NCBI RefSeq assembly: GCF_040361275.1
Contig: NZ_APNH01000005.1
Location: forward strand, 124,001-188,000
Reading direction: 5' to 3'
Length of the DNA: 64,000 nt
Origin: Salinisphaera sp. T31B1
GTDB lineage: Bacteria > Pseudomonadota > Gammaproteobacteria > Nevskiales > Salinisphaeraceae
Shown piece by piece: positions 55,015 through 64,000 of this stretch (its first letter is position 1; each line of letters starts with the position of its first letter). Both the position numbers and the translations under genes were made by a program. The notes below the pieces were generated by a model. It saw only the letters and a list, made by a program, of their open reading frames with translations, was not told the DNA's origin and ran no database searches.

Positions 55015-57000
55015 CTATTCGGCCCAGCTCATCCCGGCCGCCCAGCTGTCGGCGACGAGTTCGCGCACCCGCGCGATCGCATCGTCGGGCACGGTGTCGG
55101 TATCACCGGTTTCGCGCCGCTTGTAGTGGTAGACATAGACCCGGGCCAGAAACTGTTCGAACGGAAGTGACGATTCGCCTTCGAGTTCGCCGTGATCATG
55201 CGTGGATGTCACGATGTCCTGGCCCCAGTTCTGGCCCTTGTCGCGGTTCGGGTTGAAGAAATAGACCCGCCATTCGCCGGCCGGATCGTAGGCCACCCGC
55301 TGGATGGCGATCGCGTGCCAGCCCACTAGCTCGCCGTTGTAGTTGGTGGTCGCGATACCGCAGGGCTGGGCATAGACCAGATCGCGCCCCCCGTTGTACA
55401 GCGGGTGATACGAGACATAAAACGTGCGAAGGAACGCATCGCATTCGGTGATTGCGCCGGTTGCGGTATCGATGAGTTCTGCGAAGCCGCGGTGGACCCA
55501 CCAGCCATGCAGTTCCGGGTTCACCCAGCGATGGCCGTCGCCAACGCGGCCGATCGTGAGCCGGCTCATCTCCATGTAGATACGGTCCAGATGCGGCGTG
55601 AGCAACAGCGACACCGGATCCAGCTCGGTATGCAGATCGGTCGCCAGGCCGAACGACAGTTCGCTCGAACGAATGGTCTTGCCCTCGAAATGCATGAGCA
55701 GCTCGTTCTCGCGCGCTGCGAAGGCGATCAGCTCCAGCAGATAGCCGACGTCGTTCTGCGCCCAAAGGCTGATCGCACGGGCGGACTGGCAGGTCGGATT
55801 GTGTCCCTGATCGACGCCGCGCGGCTGGCCCAGTACCGACAGCGTACCGGCGAGCAGCAGCACGTTGGCGTCGGGTGGATCGGCCCATTCGCTGGCGTCG
55901 CGCAATGTCTCGGCCACCTCGGGATGGATTGACAGCACGATCAGCCGACGCAGGCCCGGTAATACCGGGCGGATGAAGGTCATGCCCTGCTCGAGCAGCT
56001 TCGACAAGCCATAGATCGCGCGTGCGGTCTCGCGCCAGATGGAAAACCGGATCAGATCCGAGATCAACGTCTGGTGGGCGCCAAGGCTGACCTTGCCGAC
56101 CGCGTTGAGCGATAGCGCGGGGCCAACCAGTTCGGGCGCGTTGTCGACCAGGTGGCGCAGCAGATCGGCATGCTGGGCCGAGACCAGACCGGTTCGCGTC
56201 ATCGCCTGGCCAAACGTGCGCGCTTCTTCGGCCAGCGCGTTGATATCCAGCTGCTCCAGAGCGCTTACGTAGTCGTCGCGGGTGCCGGCGCGCGATAACG
56301 GGCTCGGGCCGTTGAGTGCGTTGATCCATTCGCGCGCCCGGAAAACCGCGGCATCGTCGTTCGGCAGTTGTTCGGTGGCCCGCGTGGCGGCGCGCAGTAG
56401 CGCCTCGGCCCGTTGAACCATGATCGGACGCTGCAACAGCACGCGTTCGACCTCGTAGATCAGAGAATTGAGGATGGCGCCGACGCCGATCCGCTCGAGC
56501 ACGAAGTCGAACAGGTTCTTGACGCGGGCGGCGGCCTCGACGTCGCCTTCGCGGGTTTCTTCGGTGGCGACCGGAAACAGTAGATCGAGGTTCGCGGCCA
56601 GCACCTGCTCGAGGAAGTTGCGGGCCTCCGCGGCCGTCATGGCCGTGTGGGTGCTCTGGTTTTCGGCCAGTGCGAGCATGCGCAGCTCGCTCAGGCATTC
56701 CAGTATCGCGCTCGGCCCACCTGCACGCAGCGTTCCGCTGACCAGCCCGGTTTGAAGCACGCTCGGATCGAGCCAGTCGCCGCCCTCGAACACGCCGGCG
56801 TCGTCGAACCGAGGCGCGAATCGATACAACTCCGCGATGCCCTCGGGGCTGCGCAGCAGCTTCTTGGCACGCGCCAGCAATTGTTGTTGCTGGCTGAGCT
56901 TGCCGAACGAGCGAGCTGCCTCGAGGCGTTCGAGCACGCGCTCGAAATCTTGGGCCAGTCGCGAGGGATCGTTCATGGGGTCGATGTCAGCCGCGTCCAT
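55015..57000 (-). CDS. Large protein with papain-like C-terminal domain, function unknown
   Basis: The 661-residue protein has no signal peptide. Residues 1-390 are mostly helical and not recognised. Residues 390-600 carry a papain-type signature: Q398 and C404 six apart in DQGHNPTCQSARA (papain Q19/C25 spacing), H562 in VGWHAIAIQRV, and N583 in WRVYFFNPN, followed by GQNWGQD. This suggests a cysteine peptidase, amidase or transpeptidase. It is convergent with the ATP-grasp ligase, and a ligase-hydrolase pair acting on one peptide or amide bond is possible. ATG 57000 is used; ATG 56976 is the alternative. Confidence 0.75.
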   Translation of the reverse strand: MDAADIDPMNDPSRLAQDFERVLERLEAARSFGKLSQQQQLLARAKKLLRSPEGIAELYRFAPRFDDAGVFEGGDWLDPSVLQTGLVSGTLRAGGPSAILECLSELRMLALAENQSTHTAMTAAEARNFLEQVLAANLDLLFPVATEETREGDVEAAARVKNLFDFVLERIGVGAILNSLIYEVERVLLQRPIMVQRAEALLRAATRATEQLPNDDAAVFRAREWINALNGPSPLSRAGTRDDYVSALEQLDINALAEEARTFGQAMTRTGLVSAQHADLLRHLVDNAPELVGPALSLNAVGKVSLGAHQTLISDLIRFSIWRETARAIYGLSKLLEQGMTFIRPVLPGLRRLIVLSIHPEVAETLRDASEWADPPDANVLLLAGTLSVLGQPRGVDQGHNPTCQSARAISLWAQNDVGYLLELIAFAARENELLMHFEGKTIRSSELSFGLATDLHTELDPVSLLLTPHLDRIYMEMSRLTIGRVGDGHRWVNPELHGWWVHRGFAELIDTATGAITECDAFLRTFYVSYHPLYNGGRDLVYAQPCGIATTNYNGELVGWHAIAIQRVAYDPAGEWRVYFFNPNRDKGQNWGQDIVTSTHDHGELEGESSLPFEQFLARVYVYHYKRRETGDTDTVPDDAIARVRELVADSWAAGMSWAE

Positions 57001-57156
57001 CGGTACCGGCCCGGCTGCAATCGGTTGCTAGCGATGAGAATCTGCGGTGATCGTGCATGATTGTGAGTCCGTGCCGAACGTCGGGCTTGCGCTGAACGTA
57101 CGCGCCGCGCGCGTTGTCCGGCGAGGATCCGGTCGTTGGAATTGCATGCACGGTAG

Positions 57157-57657
57157 CATAGCCGGCGTGTTCATCCGGTTCGACTTGCACCATTCGGTCG
57201 CCGGGGCCACGACCGGCCGGCGACGACGGATGTCCGCCCTACAAGCGGCTGGAACGCCGGGCGATGCTGGTGGTGCCGGTCAGGAAATCGTCTTCCGGGT
57301 AGCCGCTGGAAGCGCCAGGCCGAACCTTCGTCGGGGCCCTACGAGATCGCGGTCGGCCAGGCCCGCCTGTCCATTCGCCTGGCGGGTCCGGCCGGTACGG
57401 ACGGCTGGATACTGACCCTGGTCGAGTTCGACGACGAAGCCTCGATCAACGATTTCGTCGAGCGCTTCGTGCTCACCCCGCGCCAGGCCGAGGTGCTGCT
57501 ATGGATATCGCGCGGCAAGACCAACCGCGATATCGGCGAAATCCTCGATATGAAACCGCGGACCGTGAACAAGCACCTCGAACACATCTTTCCCAAGCTG
57601 GGCGTGGAAACGCGGGCGGCCGCCGCGGCGACCGCCCTGCAGGTGATCGGTCCCTAG
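57157..57657 (+). pseudogene. Truncated LuxR-type regulator (HTH remnant)
   Basis: Positions 57469-57657 encode an intact LuxR helix-turn-helix: LTPRQAEVLLWISRGKTNRD, then EILDMKPRTVNKHLEHIFPKLGVETR. Upstream, the same frame reads as protein from about 57301 (PYEIAVGQARLSIRLAG, TDGWILTLVEF), but there is no start codon until the GTG at 57469. Other protein-like pieces lie in other frames: YKRLERRAMLVVPVRK at 57240 and MHGSIAGVFIRFDLHH at 57146. The picture is of a longer regulator broken by frameshifts and truncation; a short HTH-only protein from GTG 57469 could still be made. Confidence 0.6.
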
Positions 57658-57666
57658 GGCCGGGGT

Positions 57667-58143
57667 TCATGCCGGGCGGCGATCGGCCCAGCGCAGCCAG
57701 CGAAGGATCAGGCGTACGCTGATCCAGAGTGTGACTAGCAGCCACCCGGCCGTCGCGATCAACCCGGCGGCCATCAGCTTGCCCAGGCCCAGCTGCGGCC
57801 ACGCTACGGCTAGCGTTTCGGCCGGATGCGGCGCATAGGCCAGGGTATTGACGAGCGTGGTCAGGCTCGTGTGCAGGGTCGGGATTGCCAGCAGGGGCAC
57901 GATCAACACCAGCAGCAGTGCCAGCACGGACAGGGTGTGATGTCGCGCCAGCCAGCGATGGTGCGAATCGGCCGGTTCGGCCTGTTTATGCACTCGTGGA
58001 CGGCCCGCATGCCAATGGATGATGGCTGCGACTGCCATGAGCGGCAGCAAGACGATGCCAATGCCGAACCACAGCGCAACGGCCGCAGCACCCGCTGCCA
58101 GGTAACCCAGGGTCACGCCGGCGATCAGGGACTGCGCGTTCAC
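57667..58143 (-). CDS. Small multi-pass membrane protein
   Basis: The 158-residue product begins (V)NAQSLIAGVTLGYLAAGAAA and has about four hydrophobic helices, with a basic loop (HAGRPRVHKQAEPADSHHRW) between the second and third. The GTG start at 58143 overlaps the stop of the upstream gene (GTGA), which fixes the start against a longer frame. It appears to be a partner of the next small membrane protein. No family is recognised with confidence. Confidence 0.65.
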   Translation of the reverse strand: MNAQSLIAGVTLGYLAAGAAAVALWFGIGIVLLPLMAVAAIIHWHAGRPRVHKQAEPADSHHRWLARHHTLSVLALLLVLIVPLLAIPTLHTSLTTLVNTLAYAPHPAETLAVAWPQLGLGKLMAAGLIATAGWLLVTLWISVRLILRWLRWADRRPA

Positions 58144-58499
58144 ATGCTCGGGCCGGGCAGGGCGCGGCGTTCGGCAAAGGCGAGCACGCCGCGGATCAGC
58201 CGATAGGCGCACCAGACCCAGAGCACAGCAAAGCCGAGCAGGCCGACGAACGCGATGGCCAGTACGCTGCATACCGCAAACCAAAGCACGCCGAACCAGA
58301 AGGTACGCATGAGCCAGCGGTGATGCGTGTAGGCCACGCCGTCACGACAATCGCGCAGCTTGACGTGGTTGATGATCACACCGGCCACCGCCGGCAGGAA
58401 GGTGAAAAAGCCCAGGCCATAAAGCACATAGGTCACGAGCAGCACATTGCGCTCGACCTCGCTGCGGGTTACCGGGGTGTGGTCGGATTGTGGCGGCAT
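58140..58499 (-). CDS. Small membrane protein, DUF4870-like
   Basis: From the ATG at 58499 this has 119 residues: a polar N-terminus, then hydrophobic helices (NVLLVTYVLYGLGFFTFLPA, and FWFGVLWFAVCSVLAIAFVG). It carries NHVKLRDCRDGVAYTHHRWLM, a pattern like DUF4870-type small membrane proteins. The frame is open to an ATG at 58565, but that start sits only 18 bases from the divergent maiA start. It is coupled to the next gene by GTGA. Function is unknown. Confidence 0.7.
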   Translation of the reverse strand: MPPQSDHTPVTRSEVERNVLLVTYVLYGLGFFTFLPAVAGVIINHVKLRDCRDGVAYTHHRWLMRTFWFGVLWFAVCSVLAIAFVGLLGFAVLWVWCAYRLIRGVLAFAERRALPGPSM

Positions 58500-58583
58500 G
58501 GCTTGGTCTGGTTGGACGCCCGCCGGAACGGGCGTGTTTGCTAGAATCGCGATCACTCGGGCCATTCAACCGGCAGATGCCTC

Positions 58584-59237
58584 ATGCTCCAGCTCTTCAC
58601 GCACCATCGCAGCGTGTCCGCGCATCGCGTGCGTATCGCCCTGAACTACAAGGGCGTGTCGTACAAGTCGATCTTCACCGACCTGGACCGCGCCAAGGGC
58701 GATCGCCTGAGCTATCTCAACGTCAACCCACAGGGCCTGATTCCGGCGCTGTGGGCCGAGGACGATCTGGTGATCTCCCAGTCGTCGGCCATTCTAGAAT
58801 ATCTGGAGGAGCGCTATCCTGAACGGCCGCTGCTGCACGGCGATATCGCCCAGCGCGCACGGATACGTTCGTTCGCACAGATTGCCATTGCCGATACCCA
58901 TCCGCTGAACAACCTGCGCGTGCTTCGTTATCTGCGCGATGGCATGGACGTGGCGTATGCAAAGCGCCGGCAATGGTTCGAACACTGGATAGCCAAGGCT
59001 TTCGGGCCAATGGAATCGATTCTCTCGGCACAGGCCGAGGCCAGCGACAATCTCAGCTACTGTTTCTCCGACAAGCCGAGCCTGGCGGATGTCTGCCTGG
59101 TGCCCCAGGTATCCATGGCCGAGCGCTACGACGTGAATTTGTCGGACTATCCCACCTTGCGTCGTATCTATCGCTCGTGCATGACGCTGGCTGCATTCCA
59201 GGCGGCCGATCCGGACACGCAGCCGGATACGCGCTAG
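58584..59237 (+). CDS. maiA: Zeta-class glutathione S-transferase, maleylacetoacetate isomerase-like
   Basis: The 217-residue GST has the zeta-type N-terminal motif RSVSAHRVRIALNYKG (the usual SSCSxR is SVSAHR here), NPQGLIPALWAEDD and ISQSSAILEYLEERYP. ADTHPLNNLRVLRYL is typical of maleylacetoacetate isomerases. The catalytic Ser-Ser-Cys stretch is altered, with no Cys, so activity may differ. No other tyrosine-degradation gene is near. It could act on maleylpyruvate or a similar substrate. Confidence 0.85.
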   Translation: MLQLFTHHRSVSAHRVRIALNYKGVSYKSIFTDLDRAKGDRLSYLNVNPQGLIPALWAEDDLVISQSSAILEYLEERYPERPLLHGDIAQRARIRSFAQIAIADTHPLNNLRVLRYLRDGMDVAYAKRRQWFEHWIAKAFGPMESILSAQAEASDNLSYCFSDKPSLADVCLVPQVSMAERYDVNLSDYPTLRRIYRSCMTLAAFQAADPDTQPDTR

Positions 59238-59363
59238 CTCGATACGGCGGTTTTTGCGCTGCGGCCCGGCTCCTGTCGGCACGCCGCCGCGATAGAGCTT
59301 GTTTCCGTCATATAGCCGGCGCTAGGGTGGCGTTGATGGCCCACCCCTGAGCAAGAGCCGGCA

Positions 59364-62300
59364 ATGCGAAGCACCGCGACCCGAGTGGCAGACGTCCGCG
59401 CACGAGCCAGCGCATCCACGGCGAGCGACAGCGGCGACCTGTTGCTGGATTTTGTCGACGCTTGTTTCGACGGGGTCAGCCCGGAAGCACTGGCGCCGCG
59501 TTCGCCGGCGGCTCTGTTTGCGGCGGTGCGTGATCTGTTCGAACTGGTCGGCCGTCCGCGTCGCCGCGGCGAAGTGCATGTCGCGACCCAATCGCTGGAC
59601 GGTAGCGAAGGCCGCTGCGATACCGCGCTGCTGACCGTCGCCGACGATATGGCCTTTCTGGTCGATACGGTCAGCATGGCCGTGCGCGACACTGGCGCCG
59701 AGATCGACTGGATGATGCACCCGGTGGTACGCGTTACCCGCGATGGAGACGGCCGGGTGGTCGCCGTTCGCAGCTCGGCGGAGACCACCGACCACGGCGA
59801 TGAGGAATCTCTGATCCGGCTCGAGTTCGCGGCCGCGGCCGGCACCGACATGGATGCGCTGATCGCACGCGTACAGTCGAACCTGCGCGATCTGGCGCGG
59901 GTGGTCGCCGACTGGCAGCCGATGCGACGCCAGTTGCAGCGCGTGGTCGCCGAACTGGACGTCGTGCCGACCGGGGTCGACGCGGACGAATGCGCCGAAA
60001 CCCAGGCGTTTCTGCGGTGGCTGGCCGACGACCATTTCACGTTGATGGGCTATCGCTGTCGCCAGATCGTCGAAGGCCAGGGCGAGCACGACGAAGACAT
60101 CATGACCGATGTTCCCGGAACCAGCCTGGGCCTGCTGCGCGAGGACCGGCCCGACGTCGATCCCGACGGCTATGTCGCCCCGGCGGCCGCACTGGATAAA
60201 TACACCCAGTCGGCACGGGTGCTGGTCGTGGCCAAGGCCAACATGAAGGCCTGGATCCATCACGCCGAGACCATGGACGTGATCGCGATCAAGCGCCTCG
60301 ACGACATCGGCAACGTCATCGGTGCGCATCGTTTTCTGGGCCTGTTCTCCGGCGAAGCCTATGCGATGAGTCCGCGCCAGATTCCGCTGCTGCGACGCAA
60401 GGTGCGCGACGTGATGGCGCGCTCGGCGCTGCGCCCGCGTTCGCATTCGGCCAAGAGCCTGCGCTATATCCTGGAAACCTTTCCGCGCGACGAGCTGTTC
60501 CAGTCGTCCGAGGACGAGCTCTACAACACCGTCATGGGCGTGCTGGGCCTGCGCGAGACCGAACGGCTGCGACTGTTCATGCGGCGCGACCGCTACGACC
60601 GGTTCTATTCCTGTCTGGTCTACATGCCGCGAGAGCGGTATACCCTCGAACTGCGCGAACGTATCCGCACGGAGCTGGAACACCGCCTCGATGGCCAGAC
60701 ACACGAATCGGATGCCCAGTTCCTGCGCGGCGAACTGGTTCGGGTCTATTACCAGATTGCGATCGAGTCGGGTCATGGTGAGACGCTCGATACCCCGACC
60801 CTGGAAGCCGAGCTGATCGCTGTCACCCGGGCCTGGCCGGAGCGCTTCGCGGCCGCGGCCGAGGCCGCCGGCATGCTCATGCCGGCCTACGGGCGCGCTT
60901 TCGATACCGGTTATCGGGAACGGTTCAGCGCCGACGAGGCGGTCGCCGACGCCCAGATCCTGGCTGCGCTGGATGACGAAGCGCGGCCGGAACTGCGGGT
61001 CGTCGCCGCCGTCGATCACGAAGTCGGCCTCAAGCTCTACGGCAGCAACGACGAGATGCCGCTGTCGAGTGTGCTCCCGATTCTCGAGAACTTCGGGCTG
61101 TCCGTACACACCCAGCGGCCCTATGCGGTCAGCCGCCCCGGGCGGGCCCCCCAGTGGATTCACGAATTCGAGGCCGACCACCCGCATGGCCAGCGTCTGG
61201 CGGCGGGCGACGAGGCAGCCGAACGAATGGCCGGTGCGATCGGCGAGGCGTTTGCCGATATCGTGGCCGGACGCGCGGAGGACGACAGCCTCAACCGTCT
61301 GATCATCGCTGCCGGTTTCACGCCCCGCCAGATCGTACTGGTCCGCACCATTGCCCGTTATCTCGTGCAGACCGATCTGCCGTATTCGCCGGCCTATATC
61401 GAAACCCAGCTCACCCAGCACGCCGATCTGGTCTCTCATCTGGTGGGCCTGTTCGAGCAGCGCTTCGATCCGGCGGGGGCGAGCGCGGACGGTAGCGGAC
61501 ACGAGGACATGCACCGCCAGGCCGAGATCGATGCCGCGCTGGACGCAGTGGCCAGTCTCGATGCCGATCGGGTGCTGCGCGCGTTCTATGGCGTTGTGCT
61601 GGCCGCGCTGCGAACCAACTACTACCAGCACGACGCCGCGGGCGCGCGGAAGTCCTATGTGAGCATCAAGCTGGATTCGGCGCGCATGCCCGAGCTGCCC
61701 GAGCCCCGGCCGATGTTCGAAGCGTTCGTCTATGCTCCCGAGGTGGAGGGCGTGCATCTGCGGGGCGGCAAGGTGGCCCGTGGCGGGCTGCGCTGGTCGG
61801 ACCGGCGCGAGGACTTCCGTACCGAGGTACTGGGCCTGATGAAGGCGCAGATGGTCAAGAACGCGGTGATCGTCCCGGTCGGGGCGAAAGGCGGCTTCGT
61901 GGTCAAGAACGCCCGCACCGACGATACGCGCGAGATGCGCCAGGCCCGTGGCATCGCCTGTTACAAGACGTTCATTCGCGGTCTGCTGGATGTCACCGAC
62001 AACCGTGTAGGCGAGGCGATCGAGCATCCACCCGAAGTGGTGCGCTTCGACGACGACGACCCCTATCTGGTGGTGGCGGCCGACAAGGGCACGGCCACCT
62101 TTTCGGATATCGCCAATGGCCTGTCCGCCGACTACGGTTTCTGGCTGGACGACGCCTTTGCATCCGGAGGTTCGGCCGGCTACGACCACAAGGTGATGGG
62201 CATCACTGCCCGCGGGGCCTGGGAAGGGGTCAAGCGCCATTTCCGCGAGATGGGCCACGATATTCAGCGCGAACCGTTCACTGTGGTCGCCATCGGTGAC

Positions 62301-64000
62301 ATGGCCGGCGACGTGTTCGGTAACGGCATGCTCGCCTCGGAGCAGATCCGTCTGGTGGCGGCGTTCAACCACCTGCATATCTTCATCGACCCGGATCCGG
62401 ATCCGGCGATCAGTTTCGCCGAACGAAAACGGCTGTTCGAGGCGCCCCGTTCGGCTTGGACCGACTACGACGAGTCGCTGATCTCGGCCGGCGGCGGCGT
62501 CTACGAGCGCAGCGCGAAGGTCATCGAGCTGTCGGCCCAGGCGCGTGCAGCGCTGGGGATACAGGCGAGCCGTCTCGCGCCGAATGCGCTCATCCACGAA
62601 TTGCTGCGGGCGCCGGTGGACCTGCTATGGAACGGCGGCATCGGCACCTATGTGAAGGCCCGCGCGGAATCCAACGCGCAGGTCGGCGATCGCGCCAACG
62701 ACGGCCTGCGTATCGACGGGCGCGAACTGCGCGCCCGAGTGGTCGGCGAAGGCGGAAATCTGGGCCTGACTCAGGCCGGACGTATCGAGTACGCGTTGGC
62801 CGGCGGGCGTCTCAACACCGATGCCATCGACAACTCGGGCGGCGTGGACTCGTCGGATCTTGAGGTCAATATCAAGATCGCCCTGGGTACCGTCGAAGCC
62901 GACGGCCGGCTGGAGCGCGAAGCACGCAACACCCTGCTCGCCGAGATGACGCCGGGGGTGATCGAACTGGTGCTGCGCACCAACTATCTGCAGACCCAGC
63001 AGATCAGCCTCATGGAGGCCGACGGCCTGGCGCGTTTCGATGAACAGATCAGCTTCATGCGGACGCTGGAACGCGACGGACGCCTGGACCGGCGGCTGGA
63101 GCGACTCCCCGACGACGAGACCATCGAAGAGCGGGTGCGTAATCGCCAGGGGCTGACACGTCCGGAGCTGGCAGTACTGATTTCCTATAGCAAGATTGCG
63201 CTGGCCGATGCGGTGCTCGCCAGCGATCTGCCGGACGATCCCTATCTGCAGGGCACATTGGCCGAGGGTTTCCCCCGGGCGTTGGCTGCGCGGTTTCCCG
63301 ATGCGGTGGCCGGGCATCGCCTCAAGCGCGAGATCATCACCACGCTGGTGACCAACCAGATGGTGGACCGACTCGGTATCGCCACCGCACACCGGCTGCC
63401 GGCCGGTTTTGGCGCGCGCATGGATTCCGCCGTCGGTGCCTACGTGCTCGCCGACGCCTGGTTGGGTGGCGAGGCCCTGTTCGAGTCGATCGAGACGCTC
63501 GACAACCGTATCGATACCGCATCCCAGTACGCCGCCCACAAGATCGTCATCGCGCTGCTCAAGCATGCGATGAGCTGGTGGTTGAGCACCACCCATGTCG
63601 AGCATGATCTGGGCAGCCTGATCGATCGCTATCAGCCGAGTGCGCAACGCCTGTTCGACGAACTGTCCGAACACCTCACCGGCGGCTATGCCGAGCGCTG
63701 GAACACCGACCGCGATCGGTGGATCGCGGCCGGGCTGGAAACACCGCTGGCCGAGCGCATCGCCAGCGCCGATACCGGCGGCGGCATCATGGACATCGTC
63801 GCGCTGGCCGACGAACGCGGGCGCGATGTCGGCGAGGTGGCCGATATCTATTTTGCGGTCGGTGACCAACTGGGCGTGGACTGGCTGCAGGAGGCCATTC
63901 ATCAGCTGGCCGCGGACGGGCGCTGGGCGGCACTGGCCCGGGCGAGCCTGCGCGGTGACAGTTACCGGATTCACGAACAGATCGTCGGCCAGGTGCTGGA
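59364..64000 (+). CDS. gdhB: NAD-dependent glutamate dehydrogenase, large (about 180 kDa) type, 3' end cut
   Basis: The frame is open from ATG 59364 to the window edge, 1545 codons out of a usual 1590-1620. An N-terminal regulatory part (DMAFLVDTVSMAVRD; FLRWLADDHFTLMGYR) leads to the catalytic core near residue 800: GGLRWSDRREDFRTEVLGLM and VIVPVGAKGGFVVKN with the glutamate-binding lysine. The NAD domain has VVAIGDMAGDVFGNGMLAS at about 975. It deaminates glutamate to 2-oxoglutarate. AAGAG precedes the start at short distance. It appears monocistronic here. Confidence 0.95.
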   Translation, partial: MRSTATRVADVRARASASTASDSGDLLLDFVDACFDGVSPEALAPRSPAALFAAVRDLFELVGRPRRRGEVHVATQSLDGSEGRCDTALLTVADDMAFLVDTVSMAVRDTGAEIDWMMHPVVRVTRDGDGRVVAVRSSAETTDHGDEESLIRLEFAAAAGTDMDALIARVQSNLRDLARVVADWQPMRRQLQRVVAELDVVPTGVDADECAETQAFLRWLADDHFTLMGYRCRQIVEGQGEHDEDIMTDVPGTSLGLLREDRPDVDPDGYVAPAAALDKYTQSARVLVVAKANMKAWIHHAETMDVIAIKRLDDIGNVIGAHRFLGLFSGEAYAMSPRQIPLLRRKVRDVMARSALRPRSHSAKSLRYILETFPRDELFQSSEDELYNTVMGVLGLRETERLRLFMRRDRYDRFYSCLVYMPRERYTLELRERIRTELEHRLDGQTHESDAQFLRGELVRVYYQIAIESGHGETLDTPTLEAELIAVTRAWPERFAAAAEAAGMLMPAYGRAFDTGYRERFSADEAVADAQILAALDDEARPELRVVAAVDHEVGLKLYGSNDEMPLSSVLPILENFGLSVHTQRPYAVSRPGRAPQWIHEFEADHPHGQRLAAGDEAAERMAGAIGEAFADIVAGRAEDDSLNRLIIAAGFTPRQIVLVRTIARYLVQTDLPYSPAYIETQLTQHADLVSHLVGLFEQRFDPAGASADGSGHEDMHRQAEIDAALDAVASLDADRVLRAFYGVVLAALRTNYYQHDAAGARKSYVSIKLDSARMPELPEPRPMFEAFVYAPEVEGVHLRGGKVARGGLRWSDRREDFRTEVLGLMKAQMVKNAVIVPVGAKGGFVVKNARTDDTREMRQARGIACYKTFIRGLLDVTDNRVGEAIEHPPEVVRFDDDDPYLVVAADKGTATFSDIANGLSADYGFWLDDAFASGGSAGYDHKVMGITARGAWEGVKRHFREMGHDIQREPFTVVAIGDMAGDVFGNGMLASEQIRLVAAFNHLHIFIDPDPDPAISFAERKRLFEAPRSAWTDYDESLISAGGGVYERSAKVIELSAQARAALGIQASRLAPNALIHELLRAPVDLLWNGGIGTYVKARAESNAQVGDRANDGLRIDGRELRARVVGEGGNLGLTQAGRIEYALAGGRLNTDAIDNSGGVDSSDLEVNIKIALGTVEADGRLEREARNTLLAEMTPGVIELVLRTNYLQTQQISLMEADGLARFDEQISFMRTLERDGRLDRRLERLPDDETIEERVRNRQGLTRPELAVLISYSKIALADAVLASDLPDDPYLQGTLAEGFPRALAARFPDAVAGHRLKREIITTLVTNQMVDRLGIATAHRLPAGFGARMDSAVGAYVLADAWLGGEALFESIETLDNRIDTASQYAAHKIVIALLKHAMSWWLSTTHVEHDLGSLIDRYQPSAQRLFDELSEHLTGGYAERWNTDRDRWIAAGLETPLAERIASADTGGGIMDIVALADERGRDVGEVADIYFAVGDQLGVDWLQEAIHQLAADGRWAALARASLRGDSYRIHEQIVGQVL

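Noticed and set aside
55196..56698. A 500-codon second frame on the same strand as the 661-residue protein
   Set aside because: Arg/Ala/Gly-rich shadow frame. The 661-residue frame has coherent helical and catalytic sequence.
59322..62597. A 1091-codon open frame antisense to the glutamate dehydrogenase
   Set aside because: It mirrors the GDH frame in a GC-rich gene. The translation is rich in Arg, His, Gly and Val without domains, and the plus-strand frame carries all GDH motifs.

Overview
The window is about 64 kb of high-GC bacterial chromosome, nearly all protein-coding. Gene content and order are those of a gammaproteobacterium: rpsU-(yqeY)-dnaG-rpoD diverging from tsaD, dprA-smg diverging from def-fmt-rsmB, trkH-trkA, and hisI-hisE-tatABC. 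A halophilic or marine lineage such as Salinisphaera would fit, but that placement is inference. No prophage, insertion sequence, CRISPR array or rRNA was seen. One tRNA gene is present.

Layout. 1-8.1 kb: a polycarboxylate (tricarballylate-type) module on the minus strand with tcuA-tcuB, a GntR/FCD regulator, a DctPQM TRAP transporter and an AbrB-family permease. Two near-identical 20-bp palindromes sit at the two promoters and probably bind the GntR protein. 8.3-13 kb: a CAT-anticodon tRNA and the macromolecular-synthesis operon. 13-23 kb: tsaD, an AEC permease, folB-folK, folM, uppP, cca, slt, oxyR and hemF. 23-32.7 kb: tsaC, topA, smg, dprA and a LysM lipoprotein face def-fmt-rsmB, followed by a DJ-1/PfpI protein. 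33-44 kb: a SIMPL protein, hisF-A-H-B, dtd, homoserine kinase, a TPR protein, trkH-trkA, then divergent hisI-hisE-tatABC. 44-47 kb: a secreted EF-hand protein, a sirtuin, a candidate 34-codon small ORF and a ROK sugar kinase.

47.2-53.6 kb is the most unusual part. It is a tight seven-gene operon: a thermostable-hemolysin-family protein, an AMP-forming acyl ligase, a haem-oxygenase-like di-iron oxidase (HDO), a short-chain dehydrogenase, an exported TPR protein and a QseB/QseC- or PmrA/PmrB-like two-component system. A CATAAG-N5-CTTAAG direct repeat in its promoter looks like the binding site of that kind of regulator. The set reads as a self-regulated acyl or lipid small-molecule pathway of unknown product.

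53.7-57 kb holds a convergent pair: an orphan ATP-grasp ligase, and a 661-residue protein whose C-terminal half carries a papain-like Gln/Cys/His/Asn signature. The end of the window has a broken LuxR-type regulator, two small membrane proteins, a zeta-class GST (maiA-like) and most of a large NAD-dependent glutamate dehydrogenase, cut by the window edge.
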